From contig NW_027467782.1 of the NCBI RefSeq assembly GCF_004210375.1, positions 24,717,276 to 24,781,275 of the forward strand: 64,000 bases of DNA, in the 5' to 3' direction. Below the pieces are notes generated by a model. The model was not told the DNA's origin and did not search any database. It saw nothing but the letters and a program-made list of their open reading frames with translations. This DNA is from Tachypleus tridentatus. Taxonomy: Eukaryota; Arthropoda; Merostomata; Xiphosura; Limulidae. Positions 36,948 through 46,779 of this stretch are shown piece by piece (positions within the stretch are counted from its first letter, which is position 1; every line of letters starts with the position of its first letter). A program made the position numbers and the translations under genes.

Positions 36948-37232
36948 GTTTGTTTTGTTTGGGTGTTTTGGAATTTCGCACAAAGCTACTCGAGGGCTAT
37001 CTGTGCTAGCCGTCCCTAATTTAGCAGTGTAAGACTAGAGGGAAGGCAGCTAGTCATCACCACCCACCGCCAACTCTTGGGCTACTCTTTTACCAACGAA
37101 CAGTGGGATTGACCGCACATTATAACGCCCCCACGGCTGAAAGGGCGAACATGTTTGGCGCGACCGGGATGCGAACCTGCGACCCTCAGATTACTAGTCT
37201 CACGCATTAACACGCTTGGCCATGTCGGGCCT
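36948..37232 (-). repeat. SINE-A, full length, inverted, with perfect target-site duplication
   Basis: 285 bp from the T-rich tail (GTTTGTTTTGTTTGGG) to the head GGCCATGTCGGGCC. The 10-mer GAGACGAACT flanks it at 36938-36947 and 37233-37242. The empty site is at about 11268 (GAGACGAAACTAAGATAATT) in block D1, so it inserted after that duplication. Confidence 0.94.
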
Positions 37233-37554
37233 GAGACGAACTAAGATAATTAATTGAGCAACTGGAGTGCTTATCTAAGTGATTAAACAAATACTGTTAG
37301 AAACATTAGAGAAATGGAAATATTTTCTCATTGCTTCTGAACAATAGGCACAAAGATATACAATTTAGTTTTCCAATTTGTGAAAGAAATATTATGGAGC
37401 AATTTACCTTTATTTCTTTATGAAGCTGTGGTATTAATATTCATAACATTAATATAAAAGATGAATAAAAAATCTTCATTTCTCTCCAAGTAAAACAAAC
37501 CGACGTAAATTATAACGTTTGTTTTGGCTTTTCTTGTGTTTAATTCTTTATTTA

Positions 37555-38035
37555 TTATTATAAACAAACAATATAATGAAACATGTAGCAGTAAAAAGCA
37601 AACAAATCTATTTGTTATAAACAAACAATATAATAGAAATGTACCAGTTATAAGCAAACAACAAAAAGCAAATCTACTTGTTTTAATAAGTAATATAAAA
37701 CAAATCTACTCATGATAAACAAACAACATAAAATAACTCTACTTTTCATTAAGAAACAATATAAAAAAGCCTACTTATCATAGAAAAGAGTATAAAACAA
37801 ACCAACTTATCATAAATAAACAATATAAAGGAAATTTTCTTATCGTAAACAAATAATATAAAAGAAATCTACTTATTATAAACAAACAATATAAAACAAA
37901 TCTATTTATCATAAACAAACAATATAAAATAAATCTACTTATCACAAATAAACAATATAAAACAAATATATTTATCACAATCAAACAATATAAACATATC
38001 TGCTGATCACAAACAAACAACATAAAACAAACCAA
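37555..38035. repeat. 33-bp minisatellite, copy in block D2
   Basis: About 14 degenerate units of roughly 33 bp, form 'AACAAACAATATAAAACAAAT-CTACTTATCATA'. On the minus strand 38185-37778 is open for 135 codons and reads as an 11-residue hydrophobic repeat (for example LYCLFMINRFV). The frame is a consequence of the period being a multiple of three; I do not regard it as a gene. Confidence 0.75.
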
Positions 38036-38419
38036 CTTAAAGATCTTTATTTCAAAGGTATGAAAACAATGTTTGGTGACTTTTGAACACAAGCCCAAAC
38101 AATAGGCGATCTGCGTTCTGTACACAGAGTGGAACAAGGCCCTGAATTTTAGCATTTTAAGTTGAAATTTACTTCTAACAAACAAGCGACAAAAGAAGAG
38201 AATTATGATTATCCACGATTATGATAATTATAAAATTAAAAGAAAACATTTAATTGATGAAATATACACAAAACAGAAAAAAATAGTCCAAGACAAGCTC
38301 AATAACAAAATTATCAGAGTGACCAAAGACTCTCAGTCTCAACAAAAGAATAATAATCCATATTATACGTGAAAGAAAATATAACACAATATAGGTGAAA
38401 ACGTCTGTAACAGTTAAAT

Positions 38420-38672
38420 TCCCTTGGTATATCTCGACTCGTAAGCTGAGGATCGCGGGTTGGTGTCTCCGTCAAACCAAAATGCTCGCCCTCTCAGCCG
38501 TAAAGATGTTACAATGTGACGGCCAATCCCATTATTCGTTGGGAAAAGAGTAGCCCAAGAGTTGGCGATAGGTGGTGATGACTATCTGCCTCTGTCTATC
38601 TTACACTACTAAAGTAGGATCGGTTAGCGGAGATAGCCATCGAGTAGCTTTGCGCCAAAATTCAAACCAAAC
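38420..38672 (+). repeat. SINE-A copy, 5'-truncated (D2)
   Basis: Same truncated form and position as 12427-12672. Its 3' flank differs, so the D1/D2 match ends at this SINE. Confidence 0.75.
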
Positions 38673-39029
38673 CAACCCTTGTAATATGATATTCACGGTA
38701 CTAGATAGTTTTGTATGCCTCACATTAACAAGTTTCTTGACCTTTATAATAAAACTCTCTTCAGCTTGTATTGCTTAGACAGTTTTGTTCGTCTGAAGTA
38801 TGTTATGAAGATATGTTTCAGTTAAAAACTATTGCTAAAAGAATGTAAAAAAAAATTACCTTACATTATACATATAATTTACTTAATGCGACCTGTGATT
38901 GATGTAAAAGACGCTTAACGTGGCTTAATTAAAGTTAATGTTGTCAAGTTGATGAGACATGTATATAATAAAACTTTTGAGGAATTATATAGCTGTATTT
39001 ATATCAACATATTTATGTTAATGTAATGT

Positions 39030-39312
39030 GAAAGGTTTGGTTTGTTTTGAATTTAGCGCAAAGCTACACAAGGGCTAACTGCGCTAGCCGTCTCTAATTT
39101 AGAGGTATCAGACTAGAGGAAAGGCAGCTAGTTATCACCACTCACTGCCAACACTTTGGCTACTCTTATACCAATGCATATTGGGATTGACCATCACGTT
39201 ATAATGACCCTAGGTTCGAAAGAGAGAGTATGTTTGGTGTGACGGGGATTCAAACCCTCGACTTTCAGATTACGAGTCGAGCGCCCTAACAATGTGGTCA
39301 TGCCAGGCTGAT
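39030..39312 (-). repeat. SINE-A, full length, inverted
   Basis: GGTTTGGTTTGTTTTGAATTTAGCGC tail, body, ATTCAAACCCTCGAC and head end GGTCATGCCAGGCTG. Confidence 0.85.
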
Positions 39313-39384
39313 CTACTTTTATTTAAATTATTAAAAAAACAAGACAACACGAAATACAAACACTAAATATTTTATTAAACACGT

Positions 39385-39655
39385 AGATATGGCGTGATCT
39401 GATGGAAAGGTAGCGTTCGACTATTACCTTAATGTGCTTGTATCTGATCCCAAATACGGCTATCGAACATGTTCAGCACGTGTGAGCCTTATAACATTAT
39501 GGTCAATTCCGCTATTGTTTCGTAAAAGAATAGCCCAAGAGTTGATGATGGGTGGTGTTGACCAGCTGCCTATCCTCTGTCTATTACTGCTAAATTAGGG
39601 AGGGCTAGCGTTGTAACCATCAACTAGCAAAGCACGACATTCCAACCGAACCAAC
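39385..39655 (+). repeat. SINE-A, full length, diverged
   Basis: Head GATATGGCGTGATCTGATGG, body (TAAAAGAATAGCCCAAGAGTTG) and tail CATTCCAACCGAACCAAC. The B box is degraded. Confidence 0.7.
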
Positions 39656-40150
39656 AGGCTTTGGATGTTTGTCCACAAACACAAATGGAAGACACCTATT
39701 ACAATTCATCGAGGATAATAACATAGCAATGTTAAATGACAAAACACCCACTTATACATCGTATGATACAAATACAAGTTATATATTAGATATCTGCCTC
39801 ACCTCCTTTAATATCAATTATTAAATTTTAATGTGGGAGAAGATGTAGACAGTGATCATCTTCCTGTACGGTGTGTCTTCGGTCTCGCTCCCCACAAATA
39901 TAAAACCTTTAAATAAGACAAATTCGAGTACAAAAAAGCCAATTGGCTAGAATATCAAAGTGAATTAGAGAACATATTACCAGGTAACGTTAAGTATACA
40001 GCCAATAATAAATCAGAAAATGACAGTTATAGTCAAATAATTACGGAGTGCCTACTAAAAAACAGCAACGTACACGATACCTAAGCAACAATATAAAACA
40101 ATTAATAACGCATGGAAACCAAACAAACAACTAATAACTTTGATAAAACA
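39656..40150 (+). mobile_element. LINE endonuclease-domain fragment
   Basis: Plus-strand reading gives NGRHLLQFIEDNNIAMLNDK, TPTYTSYDTNTSYILDICLT, then after a frameshift NVGEDVDSDHLPVRCVFG. 'G..L..FI..N....LN...PT...........LD........V..DSDHLPV' is the C-terminal half of the APE-type endonuclease of Jockey-like LINEs; SDHLPV is the hallmark motif. The rest to 40150 is AT-rich and broken. It may belong to the same LINE family as the ORF1 relics at 4.5 and 7.6 kb, but nothing links them directly. Confidence 0.75.
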
Positions 40151-40194
40151 ACAGAAAATTAAGAAGACAGTTCAGTTTAAAAAATAGTTTTGTT

Positions 40195-40460
40195 TTTAGT
40201 TTTTTTATGAATTTAGCACAAAGCTGCTCGAGGGCTATCTGTGCTAGCCGTTCCTAATTTAGCAGTGTAAGACTAGAGGGAAGGCAGCTAGTCATCACCA
40301 CCCACCGCCAACTCTTGGGCTACTCTTTTACCAACGAATAGTGCGATTAACCGAAACACACTCACGGACGGAAAGGGCGAGCATGTTTGGCGCGACGGGA
40401 ATTCGAACCCACGACCCTCAGATTACGAGCCTTAACCCACCTAGACATGCCGAGTCTAGG
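40195..40460 (-). repeat. SINE-A, inverted
   Basis: TTTAGCACAAAGCTGCTCGAGG, body with a short deletion near 40345-40355, GAATTCGAACCCACGACCC and head end AGACATGCCGAGTC. Confidence 0.85.
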
Positions 40461-40848
40461 ATCAAAGTCTCCCAGTAACGAGCCAAACCGTAACACTAGA
40501 TATGCTGATATTTGTTGAATTGGCAGGAAAACTCTTCGAATGATATATACTTTGACAACAACAACAACAAAACAAATGTTAATATAAACAAAACTCAGTA
40601 AATTAGGTTCGAAATACCATTATAGTTAATTAACGGGCATGTCGCCTGTAATTTCAATAATACTTATTAAATCCAAGTAGATTAAACTAGTTGATACCTA
40701 ATTTATATAAATTTATATAAATTTATATAAATTTCAAACAACCTATCTAATAAAACTTAAAAATAGAAATTAAACAAATAATATAAAAAAACTTACAAAT
40801 CAGAAATGTTATATACACGGGAACCTTTTATTTTATATTCTGCACAGG
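40460..40848. other. Non-coding, with an 11-bp simple repeat
   Basis: Only an (ATTTATATAAA)n run at about 40700-40735 stands out. Confidence 0.4.
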
Positions 40849-41215
40849 CCCGGCATAGCTAGGTAGGTTAAGGCGTTTGACTCGTAATCAGAGTGTCGCT
40901 GGTTCGAATTCCTGTCACACTAAAATATGCTCGCCCTTTCAACCGTGGGAACGTCATGATGTGACCGTCAATCCCACTATTCGCTGGTAAAAGTGTAGCC
41001 CAATAGTTGGCGGTGGTTGGTGATGATTAGCTTCCTTCCCTCTTGTATTACACTGCTAAATTAGTTCCACTATTCGCTGGTAAAAGTGTAGCCCAATAGT
41101 TGGCGGTGGTTGGTGATGATTAGCTTCCTTCCCTCTTGTATTACACTGCTAAATTAGGGACGGCTAGCACAGATAGCCCTCGAACAGCTTTGCGCGAAAT
41201 TCAAAAAAGAAACAA
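40848..41215 (+). repeat. SINE-A with internal 90-bp tandem duplication
   Basis: Head GCCCGGCATAGCTAGG through TTCGAATTCCTGTCACAC, then the body. The segment from CCACTATTCGCTGG to CTGCTAAATTAG occurs twice without change (about 40976-41064 and 41067-41155). The tail ends at 41215. It lies 98 bases before the splice acceptor of the peptide exon. Confidence 0.9.
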
Positions 41216-41312
41216 ACAATACATTCTACACATTTTCTTCACCGATGGAATAGTACAAACGATTGTAATAGCTTTTAAAATAAGACGAAACTGACGTTTT
41301 ATTTTATTTCAG

Positions 41313-41669
41313 GTTGCAGGTCTGTATCTGATTGTCACGTTCTACACTACAGAAAGTAAACAAGACGTTTTTGAAAGTGATTACATTGGAGACGAAAATG
41401 ATGCAAAATATAATGAAAAAGAAGATTACAGCGGTTATGACGGCGTCAAAATAAAACATGGCTTAAGTAAAAGACAGTCAGGAAGTAGGGGTGACTTAGA
41501 TTATGAGTTGGCCCCTAGTTATCCTAGAAACTTCAGAAACGTTGGAGGTCGTAGAAGTAGGTTGTTACGTAGAGACGAATATAGTAGCTTGTTTGGAATT
41601 GGTGATGGTGTGGGACGTTACTTCAACCCTTTACTTGGGAGCAGATTGAGAAATAGATTTAATAGATGA
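41313..41669 (+). CDS. Coding exon of a secreted Gly/Arg-rich peptide precursor (no start exon found)
   Basis: An acceptor-like TTTTATTTTATTTCAG ends at 41312. The frame is then open for 118 codons to TGA (41667-41669). Residues 1-15 (VAGLYLIVTFYTTES) look like the hydrophobic end of a signal peptide whose Met would be in an upstream exon. Residues 16-50 are acidic (about ten Asp/Glu). Residues 53-54 are LysArg, a proprotein-cleavage site, followed by Gln-Ser-Gly. Residues 55-118 are basic and Gly/Arg-rich (GGRRSRLLRRDE, GSRLRNRFNR). Acidic pro-region plus basic mature part is how many defence or other bioactive peptides are built; no cysteine framework and no family I recognise. Relatives at 5.8, 51.4 and 57.6 kb. 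An in-frame double stop ends it, so it may be complete, or a recently broken copy of a longer gene. Confidence 0.5.
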   Translation, partial: VAGLYLIVTFYTTESKQDVFESDYIGDENDAKYNEKEDYSGYDGVKIKHGLSKRQSGSRGDLDYELAPSYPRNFRNVGGRRSRLLRRDEYSSLFGIGDGVGRYFNPLLGSRLRNRFNR

Positions 41670-42066
41670 TAAGGAAATAGGGGTGGTTTAGACTACCACC
41701 TGGCCACTGGTTATCGTGGAGATGTCGGAAAAGGTGCAGGTCGTAGAAGTGAGTTATCACCAGGATATAGTAACAGATTTGGAATCGATGATGGTCAAGG
41801 ATTAGTCCCTGGTGCTCCTGATGGATTGGGGGACGACGGAGGACTTAGAAGTGGGTTGGTTGGTAGTGGAGGACTGAGTGTAAGTGATAGGACAGGCTTT
41901 GGTTAACGAAGTGGTGCAGGTCTCGCCAGTGGGTTGGAAAGTGGAGCAGGACTTGACGGCCAGTTAAGAAGTGGTTATAGTTAAAGGTACAGCGTGCAGT
42001 TTGATACAAAAGTGTCTAACGAAATGGAAAATTTCAATATAAAGGCCATGATTAACTTTTATCCAG
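41670..42066 (+). pseudogene. In-frame continuation of the peptide exon, with repeat unit and splice donor
   Basis: After TGA-TAA (41667-41672) the same frame continues. 41673-41801 repeats the start of the mature region: GNRGGLDYHLATGYR versus GSRGDLDYELAPSYP, and RRSE..GYSNRFGIDDGQG versus RRSR..EYSSLFGIGDGVG. Further Gly-rich repeats follow (GLRSGLVGSGGL; GLASGLESGAGL) with TAA at 41904 and 41982. The exon seems to end at CCAG|GTAAGTAG (42066/42067), a near-perfect donor. This is either 3' UTR from decayed repeats or the rest of a longer protein interrupted by stops. Confidence 0.5.
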
Positions 42067-42246
42067 GTAAGTAGAAATGGTTGTTAAGTAATTTAACGTT
42101 TAGATTTGGAAAGCTTTTCAGACTTATTAATGAGGAAAGAAAGACTGAACAATTATTTGGGATATTAAAAATAAAATTATTGGACCATCAGTGCATTTAA
42201 AGTTAACATTTCATAAGTACACGTTCTCAATGTTTATTCAGAGCTC

Positions 42247-42398
42247 GGACCGACATGGCCAGGTAGTTAAATCACTCTCTCGTAATCGGTCGCGGTGGGT
42301 GGTGATGACTATTTGACTTTTCTCTTATTTTACACTACTCAATTAGGGACGGCTAGCGCAGGTAGCCCTCGTGTAGTTTTGTGCAAAATTTAAAATTA
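42247..42398 (+). repeat. SINE-A, internally deleted, within the intron
   Basis: Head CCGACATGGCCAGGTAGTTAA and TCTCGTAATC join directly to GGTGGGTGGTGATGACTA, losing the B box and half of the body. Tail GTGCAAAATTTAAAATTAAC. Confidence 0.8.
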
Positions 42399-42453
42399 AC
42401 AAACCTTACAGTAATTTATGTGAAAAAAGTGAACATTTGGTCAGTTAATGTTG

Positions 42454-42669
42454 AGGCCCGGCATGGCCAGTTGGTTAAGGCGCTCCACTCGTAATCCAAG
42501 GGTCGCGGGTTTGAATTCCCTTTCCTTAAAATATACTTGATCTTCCAGGCGTGGGGCGTTATAATGTGACGGTCAATCTCACTATTCGCTGGTAAAAGAG
42601 TAGCTCAAGTGGTGATGACTAGCTGCATTCCTTCTAGTCTTACAATGCTAAATTAGGGGCAGACAGCCC
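42454..42669 (+). repeat. SINE-A within the intron, 3' end truncated
   Basis: GGCCCGGCATGGCCAGTTGG, AGGGTCGCGGGTTTGAATTCCC, body with a small deletion after AGAGTAGCTCAAG, ending at GGGGCAGACAGCCC. Confidence 0.88.
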
Positions 42670-43037
42670 ACCAACAATTGTTTTTTAATTCTTATCAATT
42701 GTAAGATAAAAGAGCTTGAAGCAACTCAAACATTCGCAACAATTAACTTTCTGTTTAGCTTTAAAGTAATAGAAAGGTATAATTAAAAACAGGACAGGCT
42801 ATGAACGTTTTTAGTTACACAAGAAGAAATACGTTTATAAATCAGGGTCATATAAAGACGTACAATAAATCATTTAACACAGGTGTTAATTATTAAAAGT
42901 GCAGTTTTACAAATACTAAAAACTTAAGCCTCGTCAGACACTTTAATTATCACTTGAAATTAACCGAATCACTTATTTTGCTGTGTTTCAACTGAGTTGA
43001 AACAGAAATTGACAAAGCTTTTTTTTTGTTTTTACAG

Positions 43038-43099
43038 CTTCTCGGGATCCTGACGCTACTCAAACTATCTGCTTCCCGAAATCTTTCTTCTTCAATTAA
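43038..43099 (+). CDS. Probable terminal exon of the Gly/Arg-rich peptide gene
   Basis: A polypyrimidine tract and TTTTTACAG end at 43037. If joined to the donor at 42066 (one base of the codon before the intron), the frame continues P-ASRDPDATQTICFPKSFFFN and stops at TAA 43097-43099. The same acceptor-plus-exon is recognisable at 7245, 23497 and 59030, always downstream of block-A intron sequence, and residues D.D, C, S and FN-stop are kept at 23.5 kb. The intron is 971 bp with two SINEs. Expression from this exon would require passing the stops at 41667-41982, so as the locus stands it would be untranslated. Confidence 0.4.
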
Positions 43100-43512
43100 T
43101 GAACCTTAGATTATATATATTGCATGAAAAAATACATTCGAAGCTGTCTTAAACTATTCAGTCTCAGTTGTGAAATAAAAGACTCAAAGCTCATCTCAGT
43201 CTGAATGCTTCGCTTTATCAAACGAACAAATAGAGAAAAATATTTTCGAAAAGAAAATAACTATAGGAATGGCAAATATCAATTATTCAATATAAATAAC
43301 ATAGTAGGTATGGCATTTGAATCATCCTTACTTTATATTAGCCGTCCCTACATTTACTTCCTTTACGGAAAGTTCTATTTTGCTTTCTTTAATACAGTGT
43401 TAAACAGATTATGGGAAGGTTTTATTTTTAACCACTTTCTGTGTATAATGAGGATCCAACTTTGATATTTATTGCTTGTCTATTACACTATGTAAAGAAA
43501 AAAAAATACTTT
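43100..43512. other. 3' flank, no feature
   Basis: 43080-43160 still matches the block-A downstream region (AATGAACCTTAGATTATATA). An 86-codon frame at 43205-43465 has no recognisable content and is unlikely to be a gene. Confidence 0.3.
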
Positions 43513-43950
43513 TTCTTGCTCCTGGGTAGAAAGTGTTATTTCCCAATTGCTTATGTTTAAAATAAATAGAAAAGACCTATTTTTGTCTTCAAACTTTGCT
43601 TTTGTGACCTGGGAGCGTGTAACAAAAACAAGATGGAGACTAAAGTTAAGGACTGATACGTGAAAGTGATTTACATTTCAGTCGCAAGTCTCGAAAAACT
43701 ACTCACTTCTAAACATTTTGTATAAACGTTAGTGTCAATACATGTAACTCTTGATTAATATGTTGTTTTATTTGGACCTCATGTAAGCGAAAAAGTGCAA
43801 ATTTGCCCGTTTTTTCACAGAAAATAGGTTAATTTTTAAATTTCATTATCCAGGTTACAAAAGCAAAGTTTGAAGGGAATAATGGCCATTTTCTGTACTT
43901 TTACAACATAAGCAATTAAGAAATAACACATACTATCCAGGAACAAAATT
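43513..43950. mobile_element. Foldback / MITE with about 100-bp terminal inverted repeats
   Basis: 43513-43612 and 43849-43950 are inverted repeats of each other: CCTGGGTAGAAAGTGTTATTTC, CAATTGCTTATGT, TTCAAACTTTGCTTTTGT.ACCTGG appear reverse-complemented on the right as CCAGGTTACAAAAGCAAAG, ACATAAGCAATTAAGAAATAACAC, ATCCAGG. The 236-bp centre is non-coding. No clear target-site duplication. Confidence 0.8.
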
Positions 43951-44660
43951 TGTGTTATATAGTGTTATTGACTGTAAATGACTGTCACACCTCGTACATA
44001 AGTTCTTTGAAAGACCATCAGATGTCTATAACAAAGCTAGCTTCAAGAGATAATGACAACATCGTTTGTTCTAGAATTATGATTAAAAATATATTAAAAT
44101 TATTATTGGTACTTTACAACTTATAAAATCGAATACTTCATTTGAATCTACGCCACCTCACTGAAATTGGTTGACACCATTGTTTTGGTGTTTGAGTTAT
44201 TATGTAATGAGAAATAAGCAGAAAAAATATATAAAAGGAAACAATATACGCACGAATACTTTCTACCCCTTTTATGTTTGGTTATTTGTTTATAAACAGT
44301 TTTTTTTCGTTCAGTTTACATAAAAATTTATGTAGACGTGTCTTTCAATAATATTTATGATATACTGTACTTTTGTTATCCTAGTCATGATACTTTTCAA
44401 GTTATGAGGAAAACATTACTCATGACCCAAGGGTACGAACACTTTCTGTCATACTTGTATGCTGTTGTTTCGTTCTGATACCCTGTTAAGGAGATATCTG
44501 AAATTCCGTTTCGATGAACCATCCATACATAATTTTAAATTTTCAAAATATAAAGTAATTATACTTTTTGCGTAAACAGATGTCTATATGAAAAGGATGA
44601 AACAAAAAATAACTAAAGTTAAATGACAGTGTTTGACCATTCATGTGTTTGTTCTTTTAC
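43950..44660. other. No feature recognised
   Basis: AT-rich, no coding or repeat signal seen. Confidence 0.3.
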
Positions 44661-44661
44661 T

Positions 44662-44778
44662 GTATTATAAGTGGTATGTCTACGAACTCACACCTCTAAA
44701 AACTGAGTTTCGATACCTGTGATGGGCAGAGGACAGGTAGCCCATTGTGTGGTTTTGTTCTTAATTCCAACCTATATT
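44662..44778 (+). repeat. SINE-B copy
   Basis: AAGTGGTATGTCTACGAACTC, GAGTTTCGATACCTGTGATGG, GCAGAGGACAGGTAGCCCATTGTGTGG, CTTAATTCCAACC. Confidence 0.7.
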
Positions 44779-44978
44779 ATGAACACATATTTTTAAAATT
44801 AAAATGTTGATATTGGATTTAATTTGTAAAATTACTGCTTGATAATTTTAATATTAGCAATGAGTTATGAAGATTGTGGAACAAAACTGTTGAACACTCG
44901 TTTAATCTAAAGAGTTTCTCTCTTAGTATGTTTTGTGGTAAATGCAATAACCTTTTCGATACATGTCAGTAATGAAAG

Positions 44979-45245
44979 ACCAGGCATGGCCAAGTGGGTT
45001 AAGACGTTGGACTCATAATCTGAGGATCGCGGCTTCGAATCTCCGTCGCATCAAACATGCTCGCCTTTTAGCCGTGAGGACGTTATAATGTCGCAATCAA
45101 TCCTACTATTCGTTATTGAAAGAGTAACCCAAGAGTCGGCGGTGGGTGTTAATGACTAACTGCTTTTTCTCTTGTCTTACACTGCTAAATTAGGGACGGC
45201 TAGCGCAGATAGCCCTCATGTAGCCTTGCACGAAATTGCAAGAAA
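44979..45245 (+). repeat. SINE-A, full length
   Basis: CCAGGCATGGCCAAGTGGG, GATCGCGGCTTCGAATCTCC, body and tail TTGCACGAAATTGCAAGAAAAT. Confidence 0.9.
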
Positions 45246-45249
45246 ATAA

Positions 45250-46285
45250 AAAAAATAGGATTGAAAGTAGCTTTATGATTGGTAGCTATGTGGGATTTAT
45301 ACGTGACGACAAAACAGTCGTTAATAGAGAAACTGGTGCACGAGCATGTTACGAACTGTTTTGTTGTTGGTTAAAAATTCTATACTACACAAATGTTTTT
45401 GGAATTATTTAAAATGTAAGTTAAAGATACTTTCTACAAAAAAAAAGGTTTCTTATTTTTTAAAACTTTTTTTCCGTCTGGGATATTTATCTAAATAATT
45501 ATTCAGTGTCTATGAATAAATAAATATTATTCACGTCAGTATTCAACTGATCTTATCTGCGTCCAATGAATGCCGTCCAGTAACGAGTATTCGTTGTGAA
45601 GATCACTTGTATCCGTAATTCCCCAGATGGTTACTAAAGCGGATAGTTTCAAATTGTGTCGCTTACGGCAAATCATACTTCTGTTGTCAGATCAAGATAA
45701 TCGCAAATTACATTATTTGTTTCGTTATTCGTTATGTTTTCTTATTTGTTTATTTATTGGTAGCTAAGCTCAAAGCCACTCAATAGACTGCATATGTTCT
45801 GCCCACCACGGAACCCACCTTTAACGATGTATGTTCCTATAAATATCACTGTGTCGGGACCATGTTTGCTCAACTGATTTTTAAGATTGCTTTTGCCAAA
45901 AATAAATAAAGAAATGAAAAGGAACAATGAAAAAAATTAAACTTATTCTTGAATAAGCGAATAATATTATTTTGTTATTAAGTGGAAAGTTAAGCCTACA
46001 AATTTGAGCATTATATGACTTTAGATTTACGTACCGCTGATCTACTGGGGGAAATTTAATACAAAATAATTTAACAAACATAAATTCTTAAGTTTTTACC
46101 ACAAAAATAAACAAATGATTCTAAGAGCTGTTTCACTTGTTTGAACCTGAGACTAGTTTATACTGGTTTTAACTTAATACACGTTGAAAAAGGCGTATAT
46201 TGAGAATTTATTATATAATATACGTTTTAATACAAATACACTATTTCGGGAGTGTATCTAATACGTTCCATGGTCTTTTCATGAT
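45250..46285. other. Non-coding, SINE-B trace
   Basis: 45762-45822 resembles an inverted SINE-B piece (GCTCAAAGCCACTCAATAG, GTTCTGCCCACCACGG). Otherwise nothing recognised. Confidence 0.35.
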
Positions 46286-46289
46286 GTGC

Positions 46290-46560
46290 TAAAACACGTA
46301 GGTCTGAGAAGTCTTGATATAACTGAAAAAGAAACCCTTATGACTAGTTCTTTTCCAGAATCTGTCCAATTCTTTATAGTTCACGATGCCATAGCTATGA
46401 CCAGTTCTTTTCCCGGATCTGTCCGTTTTCTTATAATTCATTTTGGTACCAACGACCTTAAACAATCCGATAAGACTGCTGAATACTTCTTCTGAGAACT
46501 TGAAAGTGCAATAAGAAATATCTTCAGTCTCAGACCACACATTAAACTGGCATAGGGTTA
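46290..46560 (+). pseudogene. Possible SGNH-like segment of a retroelement (weak)
   Basis: 46418-46540 reads VRFLIIHFGTNDLKQSDKT, then after one stop ELESAIRNIFSLRP. 'HFGTNDL' followed by an 'E.LE.....I...RP' helix is the block-III area of SGNH hydrolases, which occurs in some LINE and other retroelement ORFs. A 60-bp segment just before it is partly duplicated (ACTAGTTCTTTTCCAGAATCTGTCC and ACCAGTTCTTTTCCCGGATCTGTCC). The call rests on a short motif. Confidence 0.35.
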
Positions 46561-46779
46561 CAAGAAGTTATTTGGTCTGTTAGCCGTACTTATTACAGTT
46601 ATAAAAAAGCGAAAATTTATATCGAAAGATAGCCTAATCATATTATTTACTTCTATCTATGACACTGTTGTATTTAAACTACGTTATGCAAATAGCGCAA
46701 TGATGATACTGTAAAGAAAACTATCCTTTTTAAGTAGTGTACTTGGTGCACTTCATTGGTTGGGTATATATATATACAG

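Larger units (their letters stand above)
35620..38420. repeat. Segmental duplication block D, copy 2
   Basis: Matches 9880-12430. Landmarks are the CRE-like ACAAATGACGT at 35650 (= 9912), the SINE-B at 36302, the minisatellite at 37555 and the SINE-A at 38420. It contains one insertion not in copy 1 (36948-37232). No exon recognised. Confidence 0.6.

Noticed and set aside
37778..38185. 135-codon membrane protein
   Set aside because: Entirely a 33-bp minisatellite read in one frame.
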